This document shows, piece by piece, positions 1 through 8,666 of a DNA stretch of 37,449 nt. Every line of letters starts with the position of its first letter. The first letter of the stretch is position 1. The notes below the pieces were generated by a model. It was not told the DNA's origin, searched no databases, and saw only the letters and a list, made by a program, of their open reading frames with translations. The position numbers and the translations under genes were made by a program. Origin of the DNA: Prevotella sp. UBA2711 (GTDB lineage: Bacteria > Bacteroidota > Bacteroidia > Bacteroidales > Bacteroidaceae); assembly GCA_002354095.1 (NCBI GenBank), contig DEKX01000047.1:1-37449 (forward strand), read 5' to 3'.

Positions 1-180
1 GGACTCAATGCACGGGGCGATCCAGCAGACACGCGGACTCCTCAGCAGCGCGAGACGATGCGACAGTTAATCAATGAATTGCGGGAGCGCTATCCAAAGG
101 CAATCGTTGTGGGCCATCACAACCTGAACCCGCTGAAAGCCTGTCCGTGCTTCGATGCCGTCAAGGAGTTCAAAACTTGA
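1..180 (+). CDS. N-acetylmuramoyl-L-alanine amidase, C-terminal end (partial)
   Basis: Reading frame 1 is open from the window edge to a TGA at 178-180, giving 59 residues; the start lies outside the window. The stretch has the typical end of an Amidase_2/PGRP-type zinc amidase, the enzyme that cuts the bond between MurNAc and the stem peptide. An ADTRTP-like motif comes first, then VVGHH with a zinc-ligand type histidine, then KACPCFDA with the conserved late cysteine. In Bacteroidota such short amidases often sit in a cassette with an HU-family gene, and a probable HU gene begins at the other window edge. The last codons and the stop lie in a 7-nt tandem repeat, so the exact C-terminus may vary between strains. 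Family assignment is from motif memory; the catalytic core is not visible. Confidence 0.75.
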   Translation, partial: GLNARGDPADTRTPQQRETMRQLINELRERYPKAIVVGHHNLNPLKACPCFDAVKEFKT

Positions 181-200
181 AACTTGAAACTTGAAATTAG
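173..200. repeat. 7-nt tandem array at convergent gene ends
   Basis: Three exact copies of AAACTTG (173-179, 180-186, 187-193) are followed by a diverged copy AAATTAG. The array covers the stop codon of the amidase (178-180) and the stop codon of dnaB (197-199 on the other strand). It belongs to the class of period-7 arrays seen elsewhere in the window. Confidence 0.9.
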
Positions 201-1738
201 AAGGGTAAAGGACCATTGGAGTTATAGTCGTAGGGAGGCGGGGTGGCGGAGGCGTCGTCAGAAGACGCACCACCGTTCACACGGCTGCCGATAATCTCTC
301 CACCAGTGTCCTGCCCTTCTTTCTTCCGGTTCAGTCGGCTGTCTTCAGGATTCTCGAAACGGGTGAACTCACCACGGAAGGTCAGCAGCACATCGCCCGT
401 GGCACCCTTACGGTGCTTGGCAATGATAATCTGAGCCATACCATGCAGGTCGCGGCCATTGTCGTCCTGATAGATGTGATAGTACTCAGGACGGTGCACG
501 AAGAGCACCATATCGGCATCCTGCTCAATGGCTCCCGACTCACGGAGGTCGGACAGCTGCGGGCGCTTGCCTTCCAGTCCCTCACGACTCTCGACACCAC
601 GGTTCAACTGCGACAGGGCAATGATAGGGATATCGAGCTCCTTTGCCAGTCCTTTCAGCGAACGGCTGATGGTAGATACCTCTTCCTGACGACTGGAGAA
701 ACGCATGCCGTTGGCATTCATCAGCTGCAAATAGTCGATCATGATGATTTTCACCCCATGTTCGCGAACCAGACGGCGTGCCTTGGTGCGCAGTTCGAAG
801 ACCGACAAGCCCGGTGTGTCATCGACATAGAGCGGAGCCCCCAACAGATTGTTGACATGCTTGTCGAGACGTTCCCACTCGTCAGGACGCAGCTGGCCGT
901 TGAGAATCTTGGAACCCTGAATCTCGCAGACATTCGAAATCAGACGGTTCACCAACTGCGTGTTGCTCATTTCGAGCGAGAAGAAAGCCATCGGCACCTG
1001 ATAGTCGGCAGCAATATTCTTAGCCATGGAGAGGGCAAACGACGTCTTACCCATGGCAGGACGACCGGCAATAATGACGAGGTCGGACGGTTGCCAACCA
1101 CTGGTAATGTCGTCGAGCTTATGATAGCCCGTGGGCACACCCGTCAGTCCGTCCTTATTGGCAGCAGCCTTCTGAATGACATCAATGGCAGTCTTGATGA
1201 CGGGGTCAATCTGGGTGTAGTCCTTCTTCATGTTCTTCTGCGAGAGTTCGAAGAGCGACCCCTCCGCCTCCTGCATCAGATCGTCGATGTCGATGGTCTC
1301 GTCGAAAGCCTTGGTCTCCACAAAACTGGCGTAGGAAATCAGCTGACGGGCAAGAAACTTCTGCGCCACCACACGGGCATGATACTCGACATTGGCCGAG
1401 GAAGCCACGAGCGACGACAGTTCGGTGATGTAAGCCGGTCCGCCGACATCCTCCAGATCGCCCTGTTTCGCCAATTGTTCGGTGACGGTCCACACATCTA
1501 CGGGCTGTTCAGCCAATTCCAAGTCGCGGATGGCCTGATAGACCTTCTGGTTGCGGGGTTCATAGAAGCTCTCGGGGAAGAGCATTTCGCAGACCACCGT
1601 ATAGGCGTCCTTATCAATCATGAGTGCACCGAGCACGGCTCGTTCCATCTCGCGTGCCTGCGGTTGCACATGGGCGTATGTATTGTCAGTCTGTTGATTG
1701 GTTCTACGCGTTCTGCGTTGAGAATTCTGTTCTGCCAT
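197..1738 (-). CDS. dnaB: Replicative DNA helicase DnaB
   Basis: A 513-residue hexameric replicative helicase that unwinds DNA ahead of the replication fork and recruits primase. The DnaB N-terminal domain spans about residues 25-130 (AREMERAVLGALM). The RecA-like motor follows, with Walker A GRPAMGKT at 225-232, SLEMS at about 254-258 and Walker B IIMIDY at 331-336. Later come SQLNR and the DLRESGAIEQDAD stretch with the arginine finger region. The chosen ATG begins a polar, flexible leader typical of the family. The C-terminus is an extra Gly/Ser/Asp/Pro-rich tail ending in PLPF, which resembles an SSB tip. The gene is 30 bp downstream of nadE and probably lies in a queA-nadE-dnaB transcript. 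Its stop falls inside a 7-nt repeat array. Confidence 0.97.
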   Translation of the reverse strand: MAEQNSQRRTRRTNQQTDNTYAHVQPQAREMERAVLGALMIDKDAYTVVCEMLFPESFYEPRNQKVYQAIRDLELAEQPVDVWTVTEQLAKQGDLEDVGGPAYITELSSLVASSANVEYHARVVAQKFLARQLISYASFVETKAFDETIDIDDLMQEAEGSLFELSQKNMKKDYTQIDPVIKTAIDVIQKAAANKDGLTGVPTGYHKLDDITSGWQPSDLVIIAGRPAMGKTSFALSMAKNIAADYQVPMAFFSLEMSNTQLVNRLISNVCEIQGSKILNGQLRPDEWERLDKHVNNLLGAPLYVDDTPGLSVFELRTKARRLVREHGVKIIMIDYLQLMNANGMRFSSRQEEVSTISRSLKGLAKELDIPIIALSQLNRGVESREGLEGKRPQLSDLRESGAIEQDADMVLFVHRPEYYHIYQDDNGRDLHGMAQIIIAKHRKGATGDVLLTFRGEFTRFENPEDSRLNRKKEGQDTGGEIIGSRVNGGASSDDASATPPPYDYNSNGPLPF

Positions 1739-1744
1739 TGTTTT

Positions 1745-1758
1745 CTTTGAACTTTGAG
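1745..1758. repeat. Short 7-nt repeat between nadE and dnaB
   Basis: Two related heptads, CTTTGAA and CTTTGAG, with a weaker third after them, fill the nadE-dnaB intergenic gap just after the nadE stop. This is a weak example on its own, listed because it matches the position of the stronger arrays. Confidence 0.5.
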
Positions 1759-1768
1759 GGATTGAAGT

Positions 1769-3691
1769 TTAGAGCGCTTCACACTCTTTGAGCCACAGAT
1801 TATTGGAGGCATCGCTGGGCATACGCCAGTCGCCACGGGGCGAGAGGCTGACACTGCCCACCTTCGGACCGTCAGGCAGACAAGAGCGCTTGAACTGCTG
1901 ATTGAAGAAACGGCGACAGAAGGTGGTGAGCCAATGCTTGACGGTGGCTTTGTCGTACTTATCCTTGAAGGCATGGTTGGCCAGGAAGTAGATTTTAGAC
2001 GGACGGAAACCGAAGCGCAGGAAATAATAGAGGAAGAAATCGTGCAACTCGTAGGGTCCCACCAAATCCTCAGTCTTCTGGGCTATCTTTCCTTCGGCAT
2101 CAGCCGGTGTGAGCTCAGGCGAAATGGGGGTTTCGATGATGTCGAGCAGCGTTTCCTTCTGAGCCGCAAACTGCGACAGGTGTGCCACGTAGCGGATGAG
2201 ATACTGGATGAGGGTCTTGGGAATGCCCGCATTGACGCCATACATCGACATGTGGTCGCCATTATACGTTGCCCATCCCAGCGCCAGTTCGGAGAGGTCG
2301 CCCGTACCCACCACCATGGCATTCAGCTTGTTGGCCAAGTCCATGAGAATCTGCGTACGTTCGCGAGCCTGCGCATTCTCGTAGGTCACATCATGATGAC
2401 TGAGGTCGTGACCGATATCCTCGAAATGCTGGGTGACAGCCTTGGCAATGGAAATCTCCATCTGCGAGATGCCGAGTGTCTGCATGAGCGACGTGGCATT
2501 GTCGTGCGTACGGTCGGAAGTGCCGAAACCAGGCATGGTGACCCCTACTATACCCTTGCGGTCGAGCCCTAACTTATCGAAGGTGCGGACGCAGACGAGC
2601 AGTGCCAGGGTGGAATCGAGACCGCCGCTGATGCCCAGTACCACATGTTCGCAATGGGTGTGCAGCAGGCGCTTGGCAAGTCCGGTTGTCTGGATATTGA
2701 GAATCTCCTCGCAGGTGGACGTCATATTGTCGTCGGCAGGAATGAACGGATGCGGATTGACCTGACGCAGCATGTGGAACTCAGCCAGTTCTACCGCCTT
2801 GCATTCCACAATCTCCGCCTTGGCTTCGCGCTGGGCATTGACAAAGGTGGTGTTGGTGTGGCGCTCCGTGCGCAGGCGGTCAATGTCAATCTGCGTCACT
2901 AATAACTGGGGCTGGAAGGAGAAACGGTCGCCCTCAGCCAGCAGTTTGCCGTTTTCAAAAATCATGACGTTCCCGCCATACACCACATCCTGGGTGGACT
3001 CGCCAAAACCGCAGGACGCATAGACATAGCCGCTGATGGTGCGGGCACTCTGCTGGGCTATCAGCGAGCGCAGATACTGATGCTTGCCGATGAGCTCGTC
3101 GCTGGCGGAACAGTTGAAAATGAGGTCGGCGCCAGCCATCGTCAGATTGTTGCTGGGGGGCACGGGAGCCCACACGTCCTCACAAATCTCCACCCCGAAC
3201 TTAACGCCGTCAGAGGTTTGAAAAACCTTTGGCGAAGAAGATATATTGACATGAGAACCAGCCAGATACAGGTCGGTGGTGTTAATGTCCTGAGCCGAAG
3301 CAAACCAGCGCTTCTCATAGAACTCGTTATAGTTGGGCAGATACGTCTTGGGAACGATGCCCAGGATGGCTCCGCCTTGAATGACAACGGCACAGTTGAG
3401 CAGCAGTCCGCCAGCCTGGATGGGCATACCCACGATGCAGATGATGTTCAGCTTGCGGGTGAACTCCATGAGCATCATCAGCCCCTCCTCCGCCTTCGAC
3501 AGCAACAGCTGTTCTTTAAAAAGATCTTGACAACTATAGCCTGTAATAGCCAATTCGGGTAAACAGAGTATCTCTACCCCCTGCCCTTCTGCATTGGCGA
3601 GCAACTTTTCGATTTCGAGCACGTTGTACTCTACGTCAGCTACTTTTACGGCAGGTACCGCTGCTGCCACAGTAATCAGTCCATGTTTCAT
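1769..3691 (-). CDS. nadE: Glutamine-dependent NAD+ synthase
   Basis: A 640-residue cytosolic enzyme that makes NAD+ from nicotinic acid adenine dinucleotide, taking ammonia from glutamine. The N-terminal nitrilase-type glutaminase carries the expected triad: Glu46 (CLPELAITGY), Lys115 (VPKTYLPN) and Cys170 (VEICEDVWAP). The C-terminal synthetase has the PP-loop SGGLDS at 355-360 and a later GTGDLSELALGW motif. Length fits the long two-domain NadE form, and the ATG gives the usual hydrophobic nitrilase start. It lies 12 bp after queA and 30 bp before dnaB, all on the minus strand, so probably one transcript. No anomaly was seen. Confidence 0.97.
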   Translation of the reverse strand: MKHGLITVAAAVPAVKVADVEYNVLEIEKLLANAEGQGVEILCLPELAITGYSCQDLFKEQLLLSKAEEGLMMLMEFTRKLNIICIVGMPIQAGGLLLNCAVVIQGGAILGIVPKTYLPNYNEFYEKRWFASAQDINTTDLYLAGSHVNISSSPKVFQTSDGVKFGVEICEDVWAPVPPSNNLTMAGADLIFNCSASDELIGKHQYLRSLIAQQSARTISGYVYASCGFGESTQDVVYGGNVMIFENGKLLAEGDRFSFQPQLLVTQIDIDRLRTERHTNTTFVNAQREAKAEIVECKAVELAEFHMLRQVNPHPFIPADDNMTSTCEEILNIQTTGLAKRLLHTHCEHVVLGISGGLDSTLALLVCVRTFDKLGLDRKGIVGVTMPGFGTSDRTHDNATSLMQTLGISQMEISIAKAVTQHFEDIGHDLSHHDVTYENAQARERTQILMDLANKLNAMVVGTGDLSELALGWATYNGDHMSMYGVNAGIPKTLIQYLIRYVAHLSQFAAQKETLLDIIETPISPELTPADAEGKIAQKTEDLVGPYELHDFFLYYFLRFGFRPSKIYFLANHAFKDKYDKATVKHWLTTFCRRFFNQQFKRSCLPDGPKVGSVSLSPRGDWRMPSDASNNLWLKECEAL

Positions 3692-3703
3692 ATTTTAATT
3701 CTT

Positions 3704-4921
3704 TTAAGGTATTAATAAGGATGAATCGCCATAGCTCAGGAAACGGAAGTCGTGAGCCAGGGCGTAGTCGTAGATGCGGCGCCAATCGCCCTTGACAAAG
3801 GCGCTGACCAACAGCAGGAGTGTGGACTGCGGCTGATGGAAATTGGTGATGAGCATCTTGACGATATGATAGTTGTAACCTGGTGCGATGATAATCTGCG
3901 TGGAGGAATGAAGCACCGTGAGCTGGCGGCGCGACATCCAGTCGAGCAGTGCCTGAAGCGCCACAGAGGGCTGAGGGCTGTCGGCTGTCGGCTGGTCATA
4001 AGGCTCCCATTGGCTGACATGCAACGCATCCTCGGTGAGGTCGGGATTTGCCAGGACCTTGAGCCCCATGTAGTAGAGACTCTCCAAGGTGCGCACACTG
4101 GTGGTGCCCACGGCTATCACCTGGCACTGATGAGCCAGAATGCGCTCGATGGTATGACGGCGCACGGCAATATACTCGGTGTGCATGGGATGGTCGCCAA
4201 TGGTGGCACTCTTCACCGGACGGAAGGTGCCTGCACCCACATGGAGGGTGAGTTCCTCGCGCTCGATGCCCTGCGCATCAATAGCAGCCAGCACTCGCTC
4301 GGTGAAGTGCAGACCGGCAGTAGGAGCAGCCACGCTGCCCTTGATTTTGGAATAGACGGTCTGATAGGTGGTCAGGTCGCTCTCCTGCGTCTCACGGTTG
4401 AGATAAGGCGGTATAGGCAGTTCGCCCGCCACATCGATGATTTCGGCAAAGGACGCATTACCGTCCCATTCAAAATCAATCCACTGGCTGGTGCCATGCT
4501 CGCCCCTACGGGTGGCACGGAGCGTCACCGTCTGACCGTTGACAGAGAGCTGACGAACGAGGGCGCCCTCCTTCCACTTCTTCTGATTGCCCACCAGACA
4601 GAGCCATGAACAGCGGCTGCGCGTCTGGAACATCTGCTCGTAGTCAGCAGGCTGGGCTGGCTCCAGGAGGAAGACCTCGATGAGTGCCCCCGTATCCTTG
4701 CGGAAATGCAGTCGTGCCTGAATGACCTTGGTATTGTTGAAAACCATGAGCGCATGGGCAGGAAGGTGCTGCGGCAGGTTGTAGAACATGTCCTCGCCTA
4801 CACTCCCCTTATCGTATATAAGGAGTTTTGAGTGGTCGCGCTCTGCCATTGGGAACTTGGCAATACGAGCGTCGGGCAACTCATAATTGTAATCACTTAT
4901 TTGAATATTCTTAGTTTCCAT
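3704..4921 (-). CDS. queA: S-adenosylmethionine:tRNA ribosyltransferase-isomerase
   Basis: A 405-residue QueA, which transfers and isomerises the ribosyl part of SAM onto preQ1 in tRNA to give epoxyqueuosine. Supporting motifs are the N-terminal YELPDARIAKFPM, the central APTAGLHFTE, then LHVGAGTFRPV, VGTTSVRTLES and the C-terminal TNFHQPQSTLLLLVSAF. The ATG at 4921 (METKNIQ) is chosen. An upstream in-frame ATG at 4939 would lie inside the promoter -7 box. The protein is longer than the common 340-360 residues because of an insertion before the PGYNYH motif, and that insertion contains a period-7 DNA repeat (3967-3994) encoding a Pro/Ser/Asp-rich stretch. First gene of the queA-nadE-dnaB group. 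Confidence 0.95.
   Translation of the reverse strand: METKNIQISDYNYELPDARIAKFPMAERDHSKLLIYDKGSVGEDMFYNLPQHLPAHALMVFNNTKVIQARLHFRKDTGALIEVFLLEPAQPADYEQMFQTRSRCSWLCLVGNQKKWKEGALVRQLSVNGQTVTLRATRRGEHGTSQWIDFEWDGNASFAEIIDVAGELPIPPYLNRETQESDLTTYQTVYSKIKGSVAAPTAGLHFTERVLAAIDAQGIEREELTLHVGAGTFRPVKSATIGDHPMHTEYIAVRRHTIERILAHQCQVIAVGTTSVRTLESLYYMGLKVLANPDLTEDALHVSQWEPYDQPTADSPQPSVALQALLDWMSRRQLTVLHSSTQIIIAPGYNYHIVKMLITNFHQPQSTLLLLVSAFVKGDWRRIYDYALAHDFRFLSYGDSSLLIP
3967..3994. repeat. 7-nt tandem array inside queA
   Basis: Four heptads in register: AGGGCTG, AGGGCTG, TCGGCTG, TCGGCTG. On the coding strand they encode a QPTADSPQPS-like linker in the lineage-specific insertion of QueA, so the array is tolerated in a non-catalytic loop. 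Confidence 0.85.
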
Positions 4922-4934
4922 AAACGTACATCGA

Positions 4935-4944
4935 TGCAAAGGTA
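4935..4944 (-). promoter_or_regulatory. Promoter -7 box of queA
   Basis: The minus strand reads TACCTTTGCA, a match to the Bacteroidota -7 element TAnnTTTG. It lies only about 14 bp before the queA ATG, so the leader would be very short. The adjoining oligo-T run of the atpG terminator provides T-rich sequence where a -33 box would be. Confidence 0.6.
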
Positions 4945-4945
4945 C

Positions 4946-4976
4946 AAAAAAAAGTGAATCCGACGTGCAGATTCAC
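4946..4976 (-). terminator. Rho-independent terminator after atpG
   Basis: Perfect 7-bp stem GTGAATC/GATTCAC (4954-4960 with 4970-4976), 9-nt loop, and eight T residues on the minus strand immediately after it. It starts 27 bp past the atpG stop and closes the ATP synthase operon. The plus strand also has a T run after the stem, so the signal could work both ways. Confidence 0.8.
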
Positions 4977-5003
4977 CTTCTTTTTTTTTAGGAATGTTGC
5001 TGA

Positions 5004-5972
5004 CTAATTGTTCACCGAACCTCCTACGATGTCGAGCAATTCAGACGTAATAGCCTGCTGACGACTCTTATTGTACTGCAGATTCAACTGGCGCAGCAGT
5101 TCGTCGGCATTGTCAGTAGCCGTCTGCATAGCCACCATACGCGCAGCATGTTCGGAAGCCACACTGTCGAGCAAAGCGGTGTAAAGCATCAGGTGAGCCA
5201 TCTTAGGCATCAGCTGCGAGAGCACGGTATTCATATCGGGCTCCACGATGAAGTTGTCGTTCAAAGGAACGGCTTCATCCTCCTGACGCTCGCGCTTGCG
5301 ACGGTTCTTCTTCAGATAGTCCTGCGCTTTCTTGGTGACGACGTTGGTAGTGAGGTCGCGCTCATGGTCACGCTCCAACTCGCTCTCCAAATCAATGGGG
5401 AGGAAGGTCTTGGTGGTGAGAATCTGTGAACCGGCAGACTTGAAATGGTGATACACCAATTCTACCTTGTCAATCTCACCCTCCTCGAAACGGCGTGCCA
5501 ACTCAATAGCCAGTTCAATGCACTGATGGACATTGGGATGATCAATCATGTCGGCATAGCTGCCCATCACTTGATAGCCTAACTTCTGTGCCTTTTCTGC
5601 CACCTTGCGACCAATGGGATAGATGTCAATGTTGTCGCGTCCGATTTCTTCAGCCAGTCCATCGACGGTGTGCTGCATCAACTTGATGATGTTGGCATTG
5701 AAGCCACCGCACAGCGACGAGTTGCTGGAGAAGATGACGAGGGCGATACGCTTGACAGGACGCTCCTGATCGTAGATGGTCTGTGCCTCTGCCTCCGCTG
5801 CCAGGAATGACTTCAGGATGTGCTCCAACAGCGTCTCGTAAGGCAGCATGTTCTGGATGGCTACCTGAGCGTGATGAAGCTTCGACGAAGCCACCATCTT
5901 CATAGCACTCGTAATCTTGCGGGTGCTATTAACACTGGCAATACGTCCTTTAATTTCCTTCAGACTCGGCAT
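5004..5972 (-). CDS. atpG: F1Fo ATP synthase subunit gamma
   Basis: A 322-residue central-stalk subunit whose N- and C-terminal helices form the rotating shaft inside the alpha3-beta3 head. It starts MPSLKEIKGRIASVNSTRKI and ends RQQAITSELLDIVGG, both diagnostic, with the EHAARMVAMQTATDNA motif before the end. It is about 35 residues longer than typical gamma. The excess is mainly a highly charged Lys/Arg/Glu insertion at about residues 195-238, between the Rossmann-like domain and the C-terminal helix. This is the last gene of the atp operon, 6 bp after atpA and followed by a terminator. Confidence 0.97.
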   Translation of the reverse strand: MPSLKEIKGRIASVNSTRKITSAMKMVASSKLHHAQVAIQNMLPYETLLEHILKSFLAAEAEAQTIYDQERPVKRIALVIFSSNSSLCGGFNANIIKLMQHTVDGLAEEIGRDNIDIYPIGRKVAEKAQKLGYQVMGSYADMIDHPNVHQCIELAIELARRFEEGEIDKVELVYHHFKSAGSQILTTKTFLPIDLESELERDHERDLTTNVVTKKAQDYLKKNRRKRERQEDEAVPLNDNFIVEPDMNTVLSQLMPKMAHLMLYTALLDSVASEHAARMVAMQTATDNADELLRQLNLQYNKSRQQAITSELLDIVGGSVNN

Positions 5973-5978
5973 AGGCTA

Positions 5979-7565
5979 TCAGGCTTTATAAGTTCCGGCA
6001 ATATCTGCCATGACTTTCTCAATCTTGTCCGTTGTGGCATCGTCAATCTTACCGGCTGCCAACGTCTCGATGACCTCGGGAGCTGAAGAGCGCAACTTGT
6101 CGAGGAAAGCAGTCTGGCACTCGCGTACCTTATCAATAGGTACGTCGCGCAGCAGTCCGTGGACACCGCAATACAGGATGGCAATCTGCTCGCCAACGGG
6201 CATAGGACTGTACTGGGGCTGAATGAGCAGCTGGTTGTTCTTACGGCCACGGTCGAGCGTCATGGCTGTCACGGCATCCATATCGCTGGAGAACTTAGAG
6301 AACGCCTCCAACTCACGATACTGAGCCTGGTCGATTTTCAGGGTACCAGCCACCTTCTTCATGGACTTGATCTGTGCAGAACCACCCACACGTGATACGG
6401 AGATACCGACGTTGATGGCAGGACGGAAGCCCTGGTTGAAGAGGTCGCTCTCCAAGAAGATCTGACCGTCGGTAATAGAAATCACGTTGGTAGGAATGTA
6501 AGCCGATACGTCGCCAGCCTGTGTCTCGATGATAGGCAGTGCGGTGAGTGAGCCACCACCCTTCACATGACCCTTCATGCATGCAGGCAGGTCGTTCATC
6601 TGTTCGGCTACTTCCTGCTGTTCGTTCATCTTGGCAGCACGCTCCAACAGACGGGAGTGCAGGTAGAACACATCACCAGGATAAGCCTCACGACCGGAAG
6701 GACGGCGCAGAATCAGTGATACCTCACGGTAAGCCACAGCCTGCTTTGACAGGTCGTCGTAAACCACGAGGGCGGGCAGACCACGGTCGCGGAAATACTC
6801 ACCGATAGCAGCACCTGCGAATGGTGCATAATACTGCATGGCAGCAGGATCAGCAGCCGTAGCAGCTACGATGATGGTGTAAGGCATAGCCCCGTGTTCC
6901 TTCAGGGTCTGTACCAAGGTAGCAACGGTACTGGCTTTCTGACCAATAGCCACGTAGATACAGTAAACAGGTTTGCCTGCCTCATAGAAACTCTTCTGAT
7001 TGATGATGGTATCAACGGCAATAGCCGTCTTACCCGTCTGGCGGTCGCCGATAATCAACTCACGCTGTCCGCGTCCGATAGGAATCATGGAGTCGATAGC
7101 CTTCAGACCGGTCTGGAGCGGTTCCTTCACGGGCTGACGGTAGATTACACCAGGAGCCTTACGGTCGAGTGGCATTTCGAAGGAATCAGTAAGGTCGATA
7201 TCTCCCTTACCGTCCACAGCCTGACCCAGTGGGTTGATAACGCGTCCGAGCATATTGTCGTTGACACGGATAGAGGCGATACGCTTGGTGCGCTTCACCA
7301 CCTGTCCCTCCTTGATACCTGCTGTAGGACCGAGGAGCACACAACCGACATTGTCTTCCTCCAGGTTCATCACGATAGCCATCGTGCCGTTCTCGAACTC
7401 CAGCAACTCGTTGGCTTCAGCATTGCGGAGACCGTAGATACGAGCCACACCATCGCTCACGGTGAGCACGGTGCCTACCTCGTCAAACTTCTCCTGGCTG
7501 GAAATGCCCTGCAACTGGTCGAGCAGTACCTGGGAAACTTCGCTTGGTTTAATTTTATCTGACAT
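5979..7565 (-). CDS. atpA: F1Fo ATP synthase subunit alpha
   Basis: A 528-residue non-catalytic nucleotide-binding subunit of the F1 head. The beta-barrel domain comes first (GTVLTVSDGVARIYGL), then the P-loop GDRQTGKT at 173-180, a VVYDDLSKQAVAYREVSLILRRPSGREAYPGD stretch typical of alpha (shown here only as a family hallmark), and the helical C-terminal domain. Length and motif order are normal. It follows atpH by 6 bp and precedes atpG by 6 bp on the minus strand. Confidence 0.98.
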   Translation of the reverse strand: MSDKIKPSEVSQVLLDQLQGISSQEKFDEVGTVLTVSDGVARIYGLRNAEANELLEFENGTMAIVMNLEEDNVGCVLLGPTAGIKEGQVVKRTKRIASIRVNDNMLGRVINPLGQAVDGKGDIDLTDSFEMPLDRKAPGVIYRQPVKEPLQTGLKAIDSMIPIGRGQRELIIGDRQTGKTAIAVDTIINQKSFYEAGKPVYCIYVAIGQKASTVATLVQTLKEHGAMPYTIIVAATAADPAAMQYYAPFAGAAIGEYFRDRGLPALVVYDDLSKQAVAYREVSLILRRPSGREAYPGDVFYLHSRLLERAAKMNEQQEVAEQMNDLPACMKGHVKGGGSLTALPIIETQAGDVSAYIPTNVISITDGQIFLESDLFNQGFRPAINVGISVSRVGGSAQIKSMKKVAGTLKIDQAQYRELEAFSKFSSDMDAVTAMTLDRGRKNNQLLIQPQYSPMPVGEQIAILYCGVHGLLRDVPIDKVRECQTAFLDKLRSSAPEVIETLAAGKIDDATTDKIEKVMADIAGTYKA

Positions 7566-7571
7566 TGTTTG

Positions 7572-8108
7572 TTACTTTTTAAGGGTGTTGAGAATATTGT
7601 TGAGCTTGGTCTTGACACTGGCATCCATACGGAAGGTGTCGTACTCGAGGATGAAGCCACCGATGATATCGGGATTCACCTCGGTCTCAAACTCCACAGT
7701 TCCATTAGTCTTGCTCTCCACCATCTGGCGCATTTTCTGCTCTGTCTGAGCCGACACGCGGGCAGCAGTGGTGAGTTTTCCACGGATGACGTTCTTCTGC
7801 TTGCGATAGAGCGTGATATAGCTATTTGCCATAAACTGTAACACGTTCTCGCGGTCTTCCTTCAGCACAAGTTGGATGAAGTTCCTGGTGAGCTGACAAG
7901 GCTTTTCGCCGGCAGCAGCCAGAAGCAGTCCTTCCTTCTTGTCCTTGGACAGCATGGGATTGTCTATCGTATGGCGCAGCTGAGGTACCTCCAGATAACT
8001 CTTGGCGATGGTCATCATTTCCTGATAGACCTGCTCCTCCAGTTTCTGGTCGGCAGCACTCTTCAGCAGTGCCCTGGCATATCTTACAGATATTACTCCG
8101 ATATCCAT
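7572..8108 (-). CDS. atpH: F1Fo ATP synthase subunit delta (OSCP)
   Basis: A 178-residue peripheral-stalk protein that ties the b subunits to the top of F1. It shows the family pattern of an N-terminal helical bundle (VRYARALLKSAADQ), a central NPMLSKDKKEGLLL segment, and a C-terminal beta-containing part ending in GGFILEYDTFRMDASVKTKL. Its place between atpF and atpA, at small spacing, confirms the assignment. Confidence 0.95.
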   Translation of the reverse strand: MDIGVISVRYARALLKSAADQKLEEQVYQEMMTIAKSYLEVPQLRHTIDNPMLSKDKKEGLLLAAAGEKPCQLTRNFIQLVLKEDRENVLQFMANSYITLYRKQKNVIRGKLTTAARVSAQTEQKMRQMVESKTNGTVEFETEVNPDIIGGFILEYDTFRMDASVKTKLNNILNTLKK

Positions 8109-8122
8109 ACGCTCATGCTTTA

Positions 8123-8617
8123 TCAGTTAGCAGAAACATCATCCAGCATACGGTCGATTAAATCCATCTGTGCCTGGTCGCTCTGCAGGTTCTGACGGAG
8201 AACCTTCTCGGCAATCTCGACACTGAGCGTAGCCACCTGTTTGCGAATGTCGGCAATGGCTGCCTTCTTCTCCTGTTCGATAGCCGCCTTGGCATCGTCG
8301 AGGAGACGGGCGCCCTCTGCCCTCGCCTTCTCCTGGGCTTTCTCTACAATAGCATCGCGGGTGGCTGCAGCTTCTTTCAGAATCTGTGCCTGTTTCTCGC
8401 GAGCTTCTTGCAAGATGGATTCACCTTCTTTCTGTATATTGGCCAATTTCTCGTTTGCCTCATGCGCCTTCTTGAGCGAGTCATCAATGAAAGCCTTGCG
8501 CTCTGCCACCATGTTGGTGATGACAGGGAAACCAAACTTCCACAGGATGAACAGGACTACCAGAAAGGTGACAGACATCCAGAAAAGTAAGCCAGTACTT
8601 GGAATCAATAAATCCAT
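8123..8617 (-). CDS. atpF: F1Fo ATP synthase subunit b
   Basis: A 164-residue peripheral-stalk subunit. One membrane helix (about residues 8-30, LLFWMSVTFLVVLFILWKFG) is followed by a long charged alpha-helix rich in Ala/Glu/Lys that forms the coiled-coil stator and ends in the delta-binding region. Length and layout are ordinary. It lies between atpE (49 bp away) and atpH (14 bp). Confidence 0.95.
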   Translation of the reverse strand: MDLLIPSTGLLFWMSVTFLVVLFILWKFGFPVITNMVAERKAFIDDSLKKAHEANEKLANIQKEGESILQEAREKQAQILKEAAATRDAIVEKAQEKARAEGARLLDDAKAAIEQEKKAAIADIRKQVATLSVEIAEKVLRQNLQSDQAQMDLIDRMLDDVSAN

Positions 8618-8666
8618 ACGCTGAATTTCTTATTCACTTTACACTTATCTCTCTTTCGCCACTGCA

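Noticed and set aside
413..1750. 445-codon plus-strand ORF opposite dnaB
   Set aside because: It mirrors dnaB codons on the other strand, shows no recognisable domain, and dnaB is certain.
3752..4609. 285-codon plus-strand ORF opposite queA
   Set aside because: Shadow frame; queA covers it fully with clear motifs.
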